Notes: generated by a model not told the origin, from the sequence alone. 64,000 nucleotides of DNA from Hyphomicrobiales bacterium (GCA_900468625.1 UBUL01000019.1:62001-126000); one strand, 5' to 3'; counted from the first letter of the stretch, positions 1 to 8,835 are shown. Program-made: numbers and translations.

Positions 1-246
1 CCGGGACTTGAGCGTAATGTTCTGGCGATCAAGGTGTTGCCGATCGTAACGGGACTCATTCTGCTGGCACTCGTCTATTATATCTCGGCGAATTTCGGCG
101 CGATCGCGGGTGCCAATGGTACGCTGGCCGTGTTGCTGCCGGGGCTCGTGCTGATCGCAGGCATCATCGGTTTCATCGCGGCGGCTCGCCTGAAGTCGTC
201 GGATGCGGCAGGCTATGCCCGCCTCGGTGCCGGCCAGGAAGCTTAA
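1..246 (+). CDS. APC-family amino acid/polyamine permease, C-terminal end (5' cut by window)
   Basis: The frame is open from base 1 and stops at 244-246, giving about 81 residues. They contain two hydrophobic stretches (VLPIVTGLILLALVYYIS and LLPGLVLIAGIIGFIAAARL) and a short polar tail, which fits the last two membrane helices of an amino acid permease. An internal GTG at 34 is not a real start because the frame continues upstream of it. Only 56 bases separate it from the aldehyde dehydrogenase, so the two probably share a transcript and import and oxidise the same amine or amino acid. The family call rests on a short tail. Confidence 0.6.
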   Translation, partial: PGLERNVLAIKVLPIVTGLILLALVYYISANFGAIAGANGTLAVLLPGLVLIAGIIGFIAAARLKSSDAAGYARLGAGQEA

Positions 247-302
247 ACCAGTTCCAATCGCGGTGGCGGGGAAGCCCGCCACCCTCTTTGTGAGAGAATG
301 AG

Positions 303-1781
303 ATGCAGGACAAGATCGACAAGCTCCGGACATTATCCGTTTCCGCGCAGGCATTGTTTGTCGGCGGCGTATGGCGCCAGCCGGTCAGCGGTGCGGCTAT
401 GGATGTGATTTCGCCGATCGACGGAACAAAGCTGACCACGATTGCCGATGCCGGCACGCAAGATGTCGATCTCGCGGTCAAGGCGGCGCGGCACGCTTTC
501 GAAAAGGGTAGCTGGTCGAAGGCGGCGCCGGCCGAGCGCAAGAAAGTGCTCTTGAAGATTGCCGAGCTGATCGAGAAGAACGCGCTTGAGCTCGCCGTGC
601 TCGGGGTGCGCGACAACGGCACGGAAATCTCGATGGCGCTGAAGGCGGAGCCCGGGAGTGCCGCCGGCACGTTCCGCTACTATGCCGAGGCGATCGACAA
701 GGTCTATGGCGAGATCGCGCCGACGGCCGTCAATATTCTCGGTCTCGTCCATCGCGAACCGATCGGCGTCGTCGCCGCCATCGTGCCATGGAATTTCCCG
801 ATGATGATCGGTGCCTGGAAGATTGCCCCGGCGCTTGCAGCCGGCAATTCCGTCGTGCTGAAGCCCGCCGAGGGTGCCTCGTTGACGCTGCTGAAGCTTG
901 CTGAAATTTGCGCCGAAGCGGGATTGCCCGAAGGCGTCTTCAACGTCGTCACCGGCCGTGGCGCAATCTGCGGCGAGGCACTGGGACTGCACATGGATAT
1001 CGATGTGCTCGCCTTTACCGGCTCCGGCCCGATCGGGCGGCGGCTTCTGGAATATTCGGCGCGTTCCAACCTGAAGCGCGTCTACCTGGAACTTGGCGGC
1101 AAGTCTCCGAATATCGTCTTTGCCGATGCGCCCGATCTCGATCAGGCGGCCAAGGTGTCGGCCTACGGTATCTTCCGCAATTGCGGCCAGGTCTGTGTCG
1201 CCGGCTCGCGGCTGCTGGTCGAGAAGTCGATCCATGAAACCTTCTCAGAGAAGGTCGCGCGCATCGCCGAGACCATGAAGGTCGGCGATCCCCTGCAATT
1301 GACGACGGAAGCGGGGGCCATCTCCAGCGAGATCCAGCTGAAGAAGGATCTCGGCTATGTCTCGCAGGCGGTGTCGGAAGGCGCGTTTTTGCGAACCGGC
1401 GGCTCGCGTATTCTCGAGCAGACCGGCGGATACTACATGCGGCCGGCCGTCTTCGACGTGACGCCATCGATGACCCTGGCGCGGGAGGAGGTGTTTGGCC
1501 CCATTCTGTCGATCATTCCCTTTGACAATGAAGCGGAAGCTCTGCGGATCGCCAACGCCACCGAATACGGCCTTGCCTCGGCCGTCTGGACATCGAACCT
1601 GTCGCGAGCCCACCGGATGGTGCGGGGCATTCGCGCCGGTGTGGTGCATGTCAACACCTATGGCGGCGCGGATAACAGCGTGCCTCTCGGCGGTGTCAGG
1701 CAATCCGGCAATGGCCACGACAAGTCGCTGCACGCGCTCGACAAGTATATCGATCTGAAAACGGCTTGGATTCAGCTTTAA
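303..1781 (+). CDS. NAD(P)-dependent aldehyde dehydrogenase
   Basis: Cytoplasmic aldehyde dehydrogenase of 492 residues, the usual length of the superfamily, oxidising an aldehyde to the acid. The Rossmann part has the IVPWNFPMMIGAWKIAPAL segment (about 160-178) and FTGSGPIGR (about 238-246); the catalytic glutamate is E263 in LELGGKSPN and the nucleophile C298 in GQVCVAG. The overall pattern resembles PuuC-like enzymes of amine catabolism. It follows a permease gene and is followed by a strong terminator, beyond which an HpaBC-type hydroxylase lies on the other strand. Conversion of an aromatic or polyamine aldehyde is inference; the substrate cannot be read from the sequence. Confidence 0.9.
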   Translation: MQDKIDKLRTLSVSAQALFVGGVWRQPVSGAAMDVISPIDGTKLTTIADAGTQDVDLAVKAARHAFEKGSWSKAAPAERKKVLLKIAELIEKNALELAVLGVRDNGTEISMALKAEPGSAAGTFRYYAEAIDKVYGEIAPTAVNILGLVHREPIGVVAAIVPWNFPMMIGAWKIAPALAAGNSVVLKPAEGASLTLLKLAEICAEAGLPEGVFNVVTGRGAICGEALGLHMDIDVLAFTGSGPIGRRLLEYSARSNLKRVYLELGGKSPNIVFADAPDLDQAAKVSAYGIFRNCGQVCVAGSRLLVEKSIHETFSEKVARIAETMKVGDPLQLTTEAGAISSEIQLKKDLGYVSQAVSEGAFLRTGGSRILEQTGGYYMRPAVFDVTPSMTLAREEVFGPILSIIPFDNEAEALRIANATEYGLASAVWTSNLSRAHRMVRGIRAGVVHVNTYGGADNSVPLGGVRQSGNGHDKSLHALDKYIDLKTAWIQL

Positions 1782-1797
1782 AGGTATTCTCGCATGC

Positions 1798-1837
1798 AAA
1801 CAGGGTGCCGCGTGATCGTCGGCACCCTGTTTCTATT
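1798..1837. terminator. Strong hairpin terminator between convergent genes
   Basis: A perfect 13-bp stem, AAACAGGGTGCCG at 1798-1810 with CGGCACCCTGTTT at 1820-1832 around a 9-nt loop, is followed by a T-rich run on the plus strand and preceded by A residues. It can end transcription of the aldehyde dehydrogenase and, read the other way, of the flavin reductase. Confidence 0.8.
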
Positions 1838-1867
1838 TCTGGCGGTTACTTGTCAAACCTTCGACGG

Positions 1868-2380
1868 CTAGCCGCCGAAGCTGCCCGCTTGGGTCGGCAC
1901 GTGCACATAGTTGCGATCGAAATAGAGCAGCGCATGTCCGTCCTTACGGCTGCGGATTTCCATGATTTCACCGATGAAGATATGGTGCGTGCCGACAAGG
2001 CGTGCTTCCGTCAGACGGCAATCGAAGGAGACGATGGCATCGGAAAGCGCCTGGCTTCCGGAACGGAAATCGATCCATTCCGCCGCGGCGTAGCGCTCCT
2101 CCATGTCGGAGCGCTGACCGGCGAAATAGCCGGCCAGTTCCTTGTGTTCCTGCGTCAGGACATTGACGCAGAAGCGGCGGTTTTCCAGGAAGAGGGTGGT
2201 CTGCGCCGAGCGGCTATTCATGCAGATCAAAAGCGTCGGCGGCTCGTCGGTGACGCTGCACATGGCGGTGGCGGTGAATCCGCCGCGGCCGGCAGGACCG
2301 TTGGTGGTGATGACGTTCACCGGTGCACAGACTCGCGCCATCGCATTGCGGAATTCGGTTTTCGAGAGTTGCTCCTCCAT
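1868..2380 (-). CDS. hpaC: Flavin reductase, small component of two-component aromatic hydroxylase
   Basis: Predicted NAD(P)H:flavin oxidoreductase of 170 residues supplying reduced FAD to the adjacent HpaB-type oxygenase. The core from FRNAMARVCAPVNVITT through GFTATAMCSVTDEPPTLLIC and FCVNVLTQEHKELAGYFAG is the flavin-reductase (FMN-binding split barrel) fold of HpaC. The start at 2380 (MEEQLSK) is preferred over upstream in-frame ATGs because a GAGG ribosome site lies about 9 bases before it and overlaps the hpaB stop. The gap to hpaB is 10 bases, so the two are co-transcribed and probably translationally coupled. Confidence 0.88.
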   Translation of the reverse strand: MEEQLSKTEFRNAMARVCAPVNVITTNGPAGRGGFTATAMCSVTDEPPTLLICMNSRSAQTTLFLENRRFCVNVLTQEHKELAGYFAGQRSDMEERYAAAEWIDFRSGSQALSDAIVSFDCRLTEARLVGTHHIFIGEIMEIRSRKDGHALLYFDRNYVHVPTQAGSFGG

Positions 2381-2390
2381 GGCAATGACC

Positions 2391-3953
2391 TCATTCGGCG
2401 GCATTGCGGACGGGGGAGCTGTCGCCGAGCGGTGGAAGCCAGGTGTCTCCTGTCCAGCCGTTTTCATCGTAGTCGCTCATGCACTGATCGACCAGCGCTT
2501 CCATCTCCTTCAGCCGGCCGCCGCGCTCCGCACCCTTCAGCACCTGCAGGCGGACTTCCTCGGGTGCGCCTGCATAGTTGAGTTCGTAGAGAGCGTGCCG
2601 TCCGCCGAACTCGGTGCCTGTGGCGTCCCACAGCAGCTTCATGATCTTGATGCGCTCGACATGGCCCATGTCGTTGGACCCGCGCACATATTGAGCAAGG
2701 TAACGGTCGATCTCCGGATTGCCGAAATCCTTGGCAGAAGACGGCAGGTAGATCAGCCCCGAGGCGACGACCTTGCGTACCGTTTCGATGACGCGCGGAT
2801 AGGCCTCCGACATGAAGGTGCGATAGGAAAACGCGGCCTCCATGTTCGGCAATACCGCACCATTAGCCCAGGGCTGCGGATTGTAGGCCATGGCGTTGGA
2901 AAACGACCAGAACATGTGGCGAAGCGCGATCACTTCGCCGAGAGCTGCCTGATTGCCGCGGAAGGCATCGCCGCCGGTCGCCCGCAATGCCTTGGCGAGC
3001 AGCCCGGCGATGAAATCGAGCTTCACGGCGAAACGCGTGCAGCCCTGAAAGCAATAGCCGTGCATGAAGCCCGAGGCCGGATGGAAGGAGAGGATCTTGG
3101 CCGCATCGCGCAGCACGAGCACATCCTCCCAAGGCACAAAGACATTGTCGAGCACCAGGATCGTGTCGTTCTCGTCGAAACGCGACGATAGCGGATAGTC
3201 GAAGGGATGGCCGACCGTATTGGCGGTCTGTTCATAGGAGACGCGGCAGAACATCTTGATCCCGGGTGCATTCATCGGAACGATGAACATGACCGAGAGC
3301 GACGGGTCTTCCGTGACGGTCGCCGAGCTCTGGGCAAGGAAATTGTAGTGCGTCAGCGCCGACGAGGTTGCCACCACCTTGGCGCCGGAGACATAGATGC
3401 CGGCATCGGTTTCCTTGGTGATGTGGACGAAAACGTCCTTGACGGCGTCGGCCGGCTTGTGGCGGTCGATCGGCGGATTGACGATTGCGTGGTTCATGAA
3501 GAGCACAGATTCCTGAGCGCGCTTGTGCCAGGAAAGCGCATTGTCCTTGAACGGACCGTACCAGTCTGCATTGGCGCCGAGCGTGTTCATAAGAGCCGCC
3601 TTGTAATCGGCGGTCCGGCCCATCCAGCCATAGGACATGCGCGCCCAATCGGCGATGGCGCCCTGCTGAGCGACAAGCTCGGCCGACGACTTGGCCACGC
3701 GGAAATACTTGTGAGTATAGCCACCATTGCCGGTGTCGGTTGGCGAGGTCAGGCGATCCCTGGTCTTCTCGTCGTGAAGCGCATCGTACATGCGGGCGAT
3801 CGAGCGAGCGGAATTGCGCATCGACGGGTGTGCCGTCACATCGGCAATGCGTTCGCCATTGATATAGACTTCACGGCCGTCGCGCAGGCTTTCCAGATAT
3901 TCCTGGCCGGTAAAAGGACGGGTGCCGTCGGAGCGAAAATCCTCAGAGCGCAT
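2391..3953 (-). CDS. hpaB: 4-hydroxyphenylacetate 3-monooxygenase-type oxygenase component
   Basis: Flavin-dependent phenol hydroxylase of 520 residues, the length of the HpaB/PvcC family, which ortho-hydroxylates phenols such as 4-hydroxyphenylacetate with reduced FAD from the partner reductase. The acyl-CoA-dehydrogenase-like fold is visible in the N-terminal RPFTGQEYLESLRDGREVY, the central NPPIDRHKPADAVKDVFVHI and THYNFLAQSSATVTEDPSLS, and the C-terminal YVRGSNDMGHVERIKIMKLL. The start at 3953 has an AGAGAGGAAG ribosome site. It forms an operon with hpaC and is divergent from an AraC regulator. No ring-cleavage genes are in view, so the real substrate (4-HPA, tyrosine derivative or other phenol) is open. 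Confidence 0.88.
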   Translation of the reverse strand: MRSEDFRSDGTRPFTGQEYLESLRDGREVYINGERIADVTAHPSMRNSARSIARMYDALHDEKTRDRLTSPTDTGNGGYTHKYFRVAKSSAELVAQQGAIADWARMSYGWMGRTADYKAALMNTLGANADWYGPFKDNALSWHKRAQESVLFMNHAIVNPPIDRHKPADAVKDVFVHITKETDAGIYVSGAKVVATSSALTHYNFLAQSSATVTEDPSLSVMFIVPMNAPGIKMFCRVSYEQTANTVGHPFDYPLSSRFDENDTILVLDNVFVPWEDVLVLRDAAKILSFHPASGFMHGYCFQGCTRFAVKLDFIAGLLAKALRATGGDAFRGNQAALGEVIALRHMFWSFSNAMAYNPQPWANGAVLPNMEAAFSYRTFMSEAYPRVIETVRKVVASGLIYLPSSAKDFGNPEIDRYLAQYVRGSNDMGHVERIKIMKLLWDATGTEFGGRHALYELNYAGAPEEVRLQVLKGAERGGRLKEMEALVDQCMSDYDENGWTGDTWLPPLGDSSPVRNAAE

Positions 3954-4048
3954 ATGACTTCCTCTCTATGCAATAATTACACATGTTAAGTTTCTATTTC
4001 CCGGGCAACCATGGACAAAGAGGGCAATTCGCTTGTACTTTTTCCGGT

Positions 4049-4921
4049 ATGGTCACTCGAAACGAGATCCCGAATTTCTTTGTTTATGGCGAGCCAAGCC
4101 GCTCGCTCGATGTCGGATTCCTGCACGTCGAAACGGTCATGGCCCGTAAGACCCTGCATTTCGGCCATGTTGCGCCGCATCTGCATCCGACGATGGGGCA
4201 GATCACCTGCTGGTTGCAAGGCGGCGGAACATATCGGATCGAAGATGAGACTTGGAATTTTTCTGCTCCGGCGATCAGCTTTGTCCCGAGCAACGTCGTG
4301 CATGGGTTTGACGTCGAGGACACATCGGACGCCATTGTGGTCTCGGTTTCAGACGATATGTTGAAGACGCTTGCACAGCAGGCGGATCTCAGTCTCGGCT
4401 CACCGATTTTCCTGACCGGCCAACCATTGGATCCGGGATGGCCGAAGCTCCGCACGCTTCTTGACATGATTGCCGAAGAATATCGAGAGCGGGGAGCCGA
4501 AGGCGAAAAGGTTCTGGGCGGCTTGATCGGCGTCGTATTGTCCCTCATGGGGCGTATTGGCGGCAGTTTGCCGTTGCCGTCCACCTCGGCAACCGTTTCG
4601 CTCGGCCTCGCGCTGCGCCGCCAGGTCGATCTTCATTTCAAAAAGAATTGGCCGGTCGGCGCCTATGTGGAGCTGCTTGCGACCACGCCGCATCTCCTGG
4701 ACAAGGCTGCCCGCGAAGTCTTCGGGCAGTCCGTCAAAGAGTTGCTGCTGGAGCGGCGTCTGCTCGAGGCGAAGCGTCTCTTGATGTTTACCGTCCGACC
4801 GGTGGAGGACATCGGTCGTGAGATCGGCTTCGAGGACCCGGCCTATTTTTCCAGATTCTTTCGCAAACGTGCTGGCGATTCCCCCGCCACCTGGCGCCGG
4901 CGCAACCTGCTGCGAGCATGA
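4049..4921 (+). CDS. AraC/XylS-family regulator, HpaA-like
   Basis: Predicted transcriptional activator of 290 residues from ATG 4049 (MVTRNEIP). The first 150 residues form a cupin-type effector domain (HLHPTMGQITCWLQGGGTYRI, then FVPSNVVHGFDVED); the C-terminus has the two helix-turn-helix motifs of AraC proteins (DKAAREVFGQSVKELLLERR and IGREIGFEDPAYFSRFFRKR). An upstream in-frame ATG at 3983 exists, but the shorter start gives a normal family N-terminus and leaves 95 bases of shared intergenic space. Its position divergent from hpaBC, and the HpaA-type architecture, suggest it activates that operon in response to the aromatic substrate. Confidence 0.82.
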   Translation: MVTRNEIPNFFVYGEPSRSLDVGFLHVETVMARKTLHFGHVAPHLHPTMGQITCWLQGGGTYRIEDETWNFSAPAISFVPSNVVHGFDVEDTSDAIVVSVSDDMLKTLAQQADLSLGSPIFLTGQPLDPGWPKLRTLLDMIAEEYRERGAEGEKVLGGLIGVVLSLMGRIGGSLPLPSTSATVSLGLALRRQVDLHFKKNWPVGAYVELLATTPHLLDKAAREVFGQSVKELLLERRLLEAKRLLMFTVRPVEDIGREIGFEDPAYFSRFFRKRAGDSPATWRRRNLLRA

Positions 4922-5017
4922 TGAGGAGGAGCAAGCGCTAAACGCACCGGTGGAGCTTACGGCAGCCGATATCGTCTACGGTCGCCGCGCCCAGTTATTG
5001 ACGTCCGGCATGACATC

Positions 5018-5794
5018 TCAAATGCCGGCATACCATTCGTAGCCACGATCCTCCCAAAATCCGCCATTGCCGCCCCAGAGATCATCAAACCGATCACGGA
5101 TTTCGATGCGCATGACGTATTTGGCGTGTTTGTAGCCAAGATGACGCTCGACGCGCAGGCGTAAGGGGGCACCGTGTTCGACTTCCAGATCCTTGCCGTT
5201 GAGTGAATAGGCAAGGATCGACTGCGGATGAAAGGCATCGATCAGGTCAATACTCTCGTAGTAGCGGCCGCTGCCGTCGAGCGTCTGCTCCAGTTCGTCC
5301 GCACAATAGAAGACGGCGTAGCGGGCACCCGGCTTCAAACCCGCAGTCTGCAGGATCAACCCAAGAGGAACACCCTGCCACTTGCCGATGGCGCTCCAGC
5401 CTTCGACGCAGTCGTGACGAGTGATCTGGGTACGAGAAGGCAGTTTCTTTAGGTCGGCCAACGAAAATTCCATCGGCCGGTTGACCATGCCGTCGATCTT
5501 GAGTCGCCAGTCGGCGAACTTGGTTTCGACCATCTGGACATATTCGGCGCTGTTTGGTTGAGTTGATCCATTCGGATGAAAGCTCGGTGAGATGTCCGCG
5601 TCGGCATATTCTCGGGCAAGCGTTTGCGGCGAAACGATGAGCCGCTGTGTGCCCATGGTTAGCCGCTCAGCCAGAGCGAGCACTTTCTGCACGTGTTGGT
5701 TCTGAGAAATGTCATCGCATCCGGTCAGACCCACGGCACCCAGACTGGCGGCCGAGCCGATGAGAAAACGGCGGCGGGTGAAAATGGGGCTCAT
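5018..5794 (-). CDS. Tat-exported molybdopterin-dependent oxidoreductase (sulfite oxidase/MsrP-like)
   Basis: Predicted periplasmic oxidoreductase of 258 residues carrying a mononuclear Mo cofactor. The N-terminus has a twin-arginine signal (TRRRFLIGSAA) followed by LTGC at about 23-26, which could make it a Tat lipoprotein. The Mo-ligand cysteine is C129 in TRHDCVEGWSAIGKWQGVPL, the hallmark of the family, and GYKHAKYVMRIE lies near the C-terminus. The start at 5794 overlaps the cytochrome b stop by an ATGA, so the two are coupled. By analogy with MsrPQ-type pairs it receives electrons from that cytochrome; whether it reduces methionine sulfoxide or another S/N-oxide is not decided. Confidence 0.87.
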   Translation of the reverse strand: MSPIFTRRRFLIGSAASLGAVGLTGCDDISQNQHVQKVLALAERLTMGTQRLIVSPQTLAREYADADISPSFHPNGSTQPNSAEYVQMVETKFADWRLKIDGMVNRPMEFSLADLKKLPSRTQITRHDCVEGWSAIGKWQGVPLGLILQTAGLKPGARYAVFYCADELEQTLDGSGRYYESIDLIDAFHPQSILAYSLNGKDLEVEHGAPLRLRVERHLGYKHAKYVMRIEIRDRFDDLWGGNGGFWEDRGYEWYAGI

Positions 5795-6651
5795 CGATCG
5801 GCCTCCTCGGTGATGATCGCGTAGCGGCCTGTCACCATCGAACGCATGTTGTTCCAAACACCGGAGAGAACGACCATCGCGATATGAACGACGACGAAGG
5901 CCACTAAACTCCAGGCGGTGATGAAATGAATGGAGCGGGCCGATTGGCGACCACCGAAAATATCGAGCAGGAAGGGGTAGCCGGCGTCTATTGCGGGTGA
6001 CATGGTCAATCCCGAACCGATCATCAGCGGTAGCAGGATGAAGATAACGATGAGATAGGTCAGCTTCTGCAACGCATTGTAGCGCCGCGCCTTTTCGCCT
6101 TTCGGAAAGCGCAGGCGGGCGTGGTCCTTGATTTCATGCCAGATATTGCTGGGAGCGATCTCCTCACCCGTCGGCGCCAGATCGCGGCGGAAGTGACCGC
6201 CGATCAGGCCGTAGGCGAGGTAGACGAACCCGTTGATGACGAACAGCCAGGCGAGGAAGAAATGCCAACGCCGGCCAGCCGCAAGATCCTGGTAGCTAGG
6301 TATCGTCGCCCAGGCCGGGAATGCGCGCGGCATCATTTCGCCGTCGGCCGTGGAAGCACCGAGCATGCCGGTGGTGGTGATCGACAGACGGCCGATGCGC
6401 AACGTCCCGGTGATGTTGTCGCCATCCTGATTGCTGGCGATCTCGAACCAGGATGGATCTTCAACGGCGCCGTAATTGCCCCAATGCAATTGCGGGTCGG
6501 CATTGAAGATCTGCATGCCGCTCATCAGCAGCAACGTCAGACACAGCACGTTGATCCAATGGGTCATCCGCGTGAGAACCGAATGACGGCGAATGAAGAT
6601 CTTGGCCGGGGGAGATGGCGGCGCGGTGCCGATCTCTTCGATGCTTGCCAT
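5791..6651 (-). CDS. Membrane cytochrome b (b561/formate dehydrogenase gamma-like)
   Basis: Integral membrane di-heme cytochrome of 286 residues expected to pass quinol electrons to the molybdoenzyme encoded downstream. Hydrophobic segments carry candidate heme-ligand histidines: LTRMTHWINVLCLTLLLMSG, RWHFFLAWLFVINGFVYLAY, IHFITAWSLVAFVVVHIAMV. A roughly 70-residue periplasmic insertion lies between helices 1 and 2. The start at 6651 (MASIEEIG) has a GGAG ribosome site about 8 bases upstream; the frame extends 40 residues further without a better signal. It overlaps the oxidoreductase start by four bases. Confidence 0.85.
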   Translation of the reverse strand: MASIEEIGTAPPSPPAKIFIRRHSVLTRMTHWINVLCLTLLLMSGMQIFNADPQLHWGNYGAVEDPSWFEIASNQDGDNITGTLRIGRLSITTTGMLGASTADGEMMPRAFPAWATIPSYQDLAAGRRWHFFLAWLFVINGFVYLAYGLIGGHFRRDLAPTGEEIAPSNIWHEIKDHARLRFPKGEKARRYNALQKLTYLIVIFILLPLMIGSGLTMSPAIDAGYPFLLDIFGGRQSARSIHFITAWSLVAFVVVHIAMVVLSGVWNNMRSMVTGRYAIITEEADR

Positions 6652-6725
6652 GGATGGTTCTCCTGACTGTCGCCGGGAAGCGGCATCTGAAATTACATGC
6701 TGCGACGATATCGCTGTCCGTTGAA

Positions 6726-6756
6726 GTTGCCCGGATGCCATCGGCAACCGGGCAAC
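6726..6756. terminator. Intergenic hairpin, possible terminator
   Basis: A perfect 9-bp inverted repeat, GTTGCCCGG at 6726-6734 and CCGGGCAAC at 6748-6756, lies between the DUF5666-like gene and the cytochrome gene. No clear T run follows on either strand, so it may act as a weak terminator or RNA-stabilising hairpin after the DUF5666-like gene. Confidence 0.35.
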
Positions 6757-6778
6757 CCATGATGTCGGCATGGATGCG

Positions 6779-7390
6779 TTACATTGGCGGAATGACGCCG
6801 TTTATGCCGACCAGAACACGGTCGGATTCAACCGTGTTGTCTCCAGCGGCCGTGCCGTTGATGATGACCCCGGCGCCGGGTTTGATGTCGTCCTTCGTTG
6901 CCGTGCCGAAGGTGACGACCGGTGTGCCCGGCGGGATCGAAATCTTCTTCTCGCCGCCCTTGTAGGTGAGCGACAGGGTAGGGCCGTTGACCGAGGTGAC
7001 GGCGCTGGCAACGGTCGCATTGGTCATCGAGCTCTTCGGCTTCAGATCCCAGCCGTAATCGCCCTCGCCGGTGCCCTTCATCGCGGCCGGGAAGATCAGC
7101 ACTTCAAGCGCGCCGTTGATGCCACTGTCGGTCGGAACGGAGGCGATGCCGACGAAATCCCCGGGCTTTATGTCTGTCACGGAGGCGTTGACGATGCCGT
7201 TGACGGCCCACCCGGACTTCAACTTGATCGTCACATCCTTGCCTTCGCGCGATTTGACCATCAGCGTATCGCCACCGAGGCTTTCCACGACGCCGCGAAC
7301 GCGCGCCTTGTCGGCAGCATGCGCGGATAGTGCGGTCATCGCGCCGAGCGCCAGCGCCACACCCATGATCTTCAACTTCGTGAGCGACAT
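6779..7390 (-). CDS. Periplasmic DUF5666-like protein
   Basis: Exported protein of 203 residues with a Sec signal peptide (KIMGVALALGAMTALSAHAA). The mature part is built of small beta-rich modules of the DUF5666/OB-like kind: VRGVVESLGGDTLMVKSREG, then TDIKPGDFVGIASV, repeated later as VTSVNGPTLSLTYKGGEKKI and KDDIKPGAGVIINGTA, so it looks like an internal duplication. The start at 7390 (MSLTKL) has GGAG 6-9 bases upstream, better than the ATG at 7402. It sits upstream of the cytochrome/molybdoenzyme pair on the same strand and may belong to their transcript. A role in the periplasmic redox module is inference. Confidence 0.72.
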   Translation of the reverse strand: MSLTKLKIMGVALALGAMTALSAHAADKARVRGVVESLGGDTLMVKSREGKDVTIKLKSGWAVNGIVNASVTDIKPGDFVGIASVPTDSGINGALEVLIFPAAMKGTGEGDYGWDLKPKSSMTNATVASAVTSVNGPTLSLTYKGGEKKISIPPGTPVVTFGTATKDDIKPGAGVIINGTAAGDNTVESDRVLVGINGVIPPM

Positions 7391-7649
7391 TCTGCTCTCC
7401 ATATCTTCGATCTGTTCGACATGATCCCCATCCGGCTATCTGGAGCGGGCAGGGTGATCGCTTTGGAAACGGGGCAATCCGCAAATGCATCGTGTCGACG
7501 ACACCGGATTGTCTCTTAATTCCGTCCCCTCATTCGGCGCCTTCGCGAATGCGTTACAGAGATCACGCCGTTGTGATCGCAAGAAGGGGGACAAAAAAAT
7601 CGGATGAGGATGTAACAAGTAGCGCCCATCAACGAATGACTCCCCGTGG

Positions 7650-8207
7650 ATGACGAAATCAGTGTCGGAACAGGTCCTGAAAGGCTTGATGCTTCTATCG
7701 CTTGACGGCGATGAAGCTGCATACAGGCGCTTGCTCGTCATTCTGAGGGATCTGCTTTTGACGTTCTATCGGCGGCGGCTTGGCCCCCATGCCGATCGCG
7801 ATGCCGAGGATCTGGTCCAGGAGGTGCTTTTGGCGGTGCATGGCCGGCGCATTACCTACGATCGGGATCGACCGTTTACCGCGTGGTTCTTTCAGATCGC
7901 GAAATACAAGCTGATCGATCATTTCCGGGCAAATGGCAGCAAAAGGGGCGTTGAAATTGCGTTGGAAGACGAGATCGCAGGTGAATTTCGGGAGGAAGCG
8001 CTATTTGCGCATCTCGACGTCGACCGTCTTCTCGATCAATTGCCCACCAAGCAGAGGGAGCTTTTGCGGCAGGTGAAGATCGCCGGAAAGACCACCGCCG
8101 AAGCCGCGATCGAGACCGGGCAGTCTGAAGCAATGGTTCGTGTCAGCATTCATCGTGGGATGCGCGCGATTGGCCGCAAGCTGGGTTTTGCCAATGACGA
8201 AAAATGA
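7650..8207 (+). CDS. ECF-family RNA polymerase sigma factor
   Basis: Alternative sigma factor of 185 residues. Region 2 shows RDAEDLVQEVLLAVHGRR and PFTAWFFQIAKYKLIDHFR; region 4 shows LDQLPTKQRELLRQVKIAGK and TAEAAIETGQSEAMVRVSIH, the -35 recognition helix. It overlaps the next gene, an NrsF-type anti-sigma factor, by 14 bases. In Caulobacter a sigma F/NrsF pair controls redox and metal-stress genes; by analogy this one probably controls the divergent DUF5666/cytochrome b/molybdoenzyme operon. That regulatory link is inference. Confidence 0.9.
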   Translation: MTKSVSEQVLKGLMLLSLDGDEAAYRRLLVILRDLLLTFYRRRLGPHADRDAEDLVQEVLLAVHGRRITYDRDRPFTAWFFQIAKYKLIDHFRANGSKRGVEIALEDEIAGEFREEALFAHLDVDRLLDQLPTKQRELLRQVKIAGKTTAEAAIETGQSEAMVRVSIHRGMRAIGRKLGFANDEK

Positions 8208-8835
8208 TGAATTCATCGAGGCTCTGGTGAGCGACCTCACCCCGGTTCGCCGTCATGCGTTGCGAATGCGGCTTGCACTTGCGATCGTTGTCGGCGTGAT
8301 CGGCGCGGCTGTTGCCCTGCTCATTTCGCTTCCTTTTCGCCCGCATCTGTATCAGGTAACGGTCGCCGCGTTCTGGGTGAAGTTTTTGTATACCGCCATC
8401 TTGATGAGCGCGACGATCGTCGCTCTTGAGCGGGTTGCGCGGCCGGACGGTTCGACCGGCAATATGAGTCGGGTCTTGGCCGTGGCGTTCGCTATCGTCG
8501 TGCTGCTGGCGGTCGTTCAGCTCGCATTGTCGCCGGCTTCATCCTATCCCGGTCTCATCGTCGGATATTCGGCGTCCTTTTGCCCGTTCCTGATCGTGGC
8601 TTTCGGCATTCCGGCTTTTTGCGCCAACATGTGGTTTCTCAGGCGCGCAGCCCCCACGCGTCCGGCACTTGCCGGCTTCGTGGCGGGCGCTTGCGCCGGT
8701 GGTGTCGGCGGCTGGGTATATTCCTGGGCCTGCGTCGAGAATGGCATTCCATTCATCGCGATATGGTACACGCTCGGTATCCTGCTGAGCGGGGTGATCG
8801 GAAGCCTGGTCGGAAAAGTCAGCCTGCGCTGGTAG
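8194..8835 (+). CDS. NrsF-family (DUF1109) membrane anti-sigma factor
   Basis: Integral membrane protein of 213 residues with about six hydrophobic helices and a short cytoplasmic N-terminus (MTKNDEFIEALVSDLTPVRR) of the type that binds the sigma factor. Start at ATG 8194 overlaps the sigma gene; an earlier in-frame ATG (8140) would lie deep inside it. Cysteines at 130, 143, 167 and 180 include a pair matching in position the redox-sensing cysteines reported for Caulobacter NrsF (as I recall, near 131 and 181), so oxidants or metals could release the sigma factor. Confidence 0.87.
   Translation: MTKNDEFIEALVSDLTPVRRHALRMRLALAIVVGVIGAAVALLISLPFRPHLYQVTVAAFWVKFLYTAILMSATIVALERVARPDGSTGNMSRVLAVAFAIVVLLAVVQLALSPASSYPGLIVGYSASFCPFLIVAFGIPAFCANMWFLRRAAPTRPALAGFVAGACAGGVGGWVYSWACVENGIPFIAIWYTLGILLSGVIGSLVGKVSLRW

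Noticed and set aside
2142..3989. Long plus-strand frames opposite hpaBC
   Set aside because: Antisense shadows of the GC-rich hpaB and hpaC genes without ribosome sites or domain features.
5005..5028. CCGGCAT/ATGCCGG hairpin between the AraC gene and the molybdoenzyme gene
   Set aside because: Short stem, 10-nt loop, no T run, and one arm inside the molybdoenzyme coding sequence.
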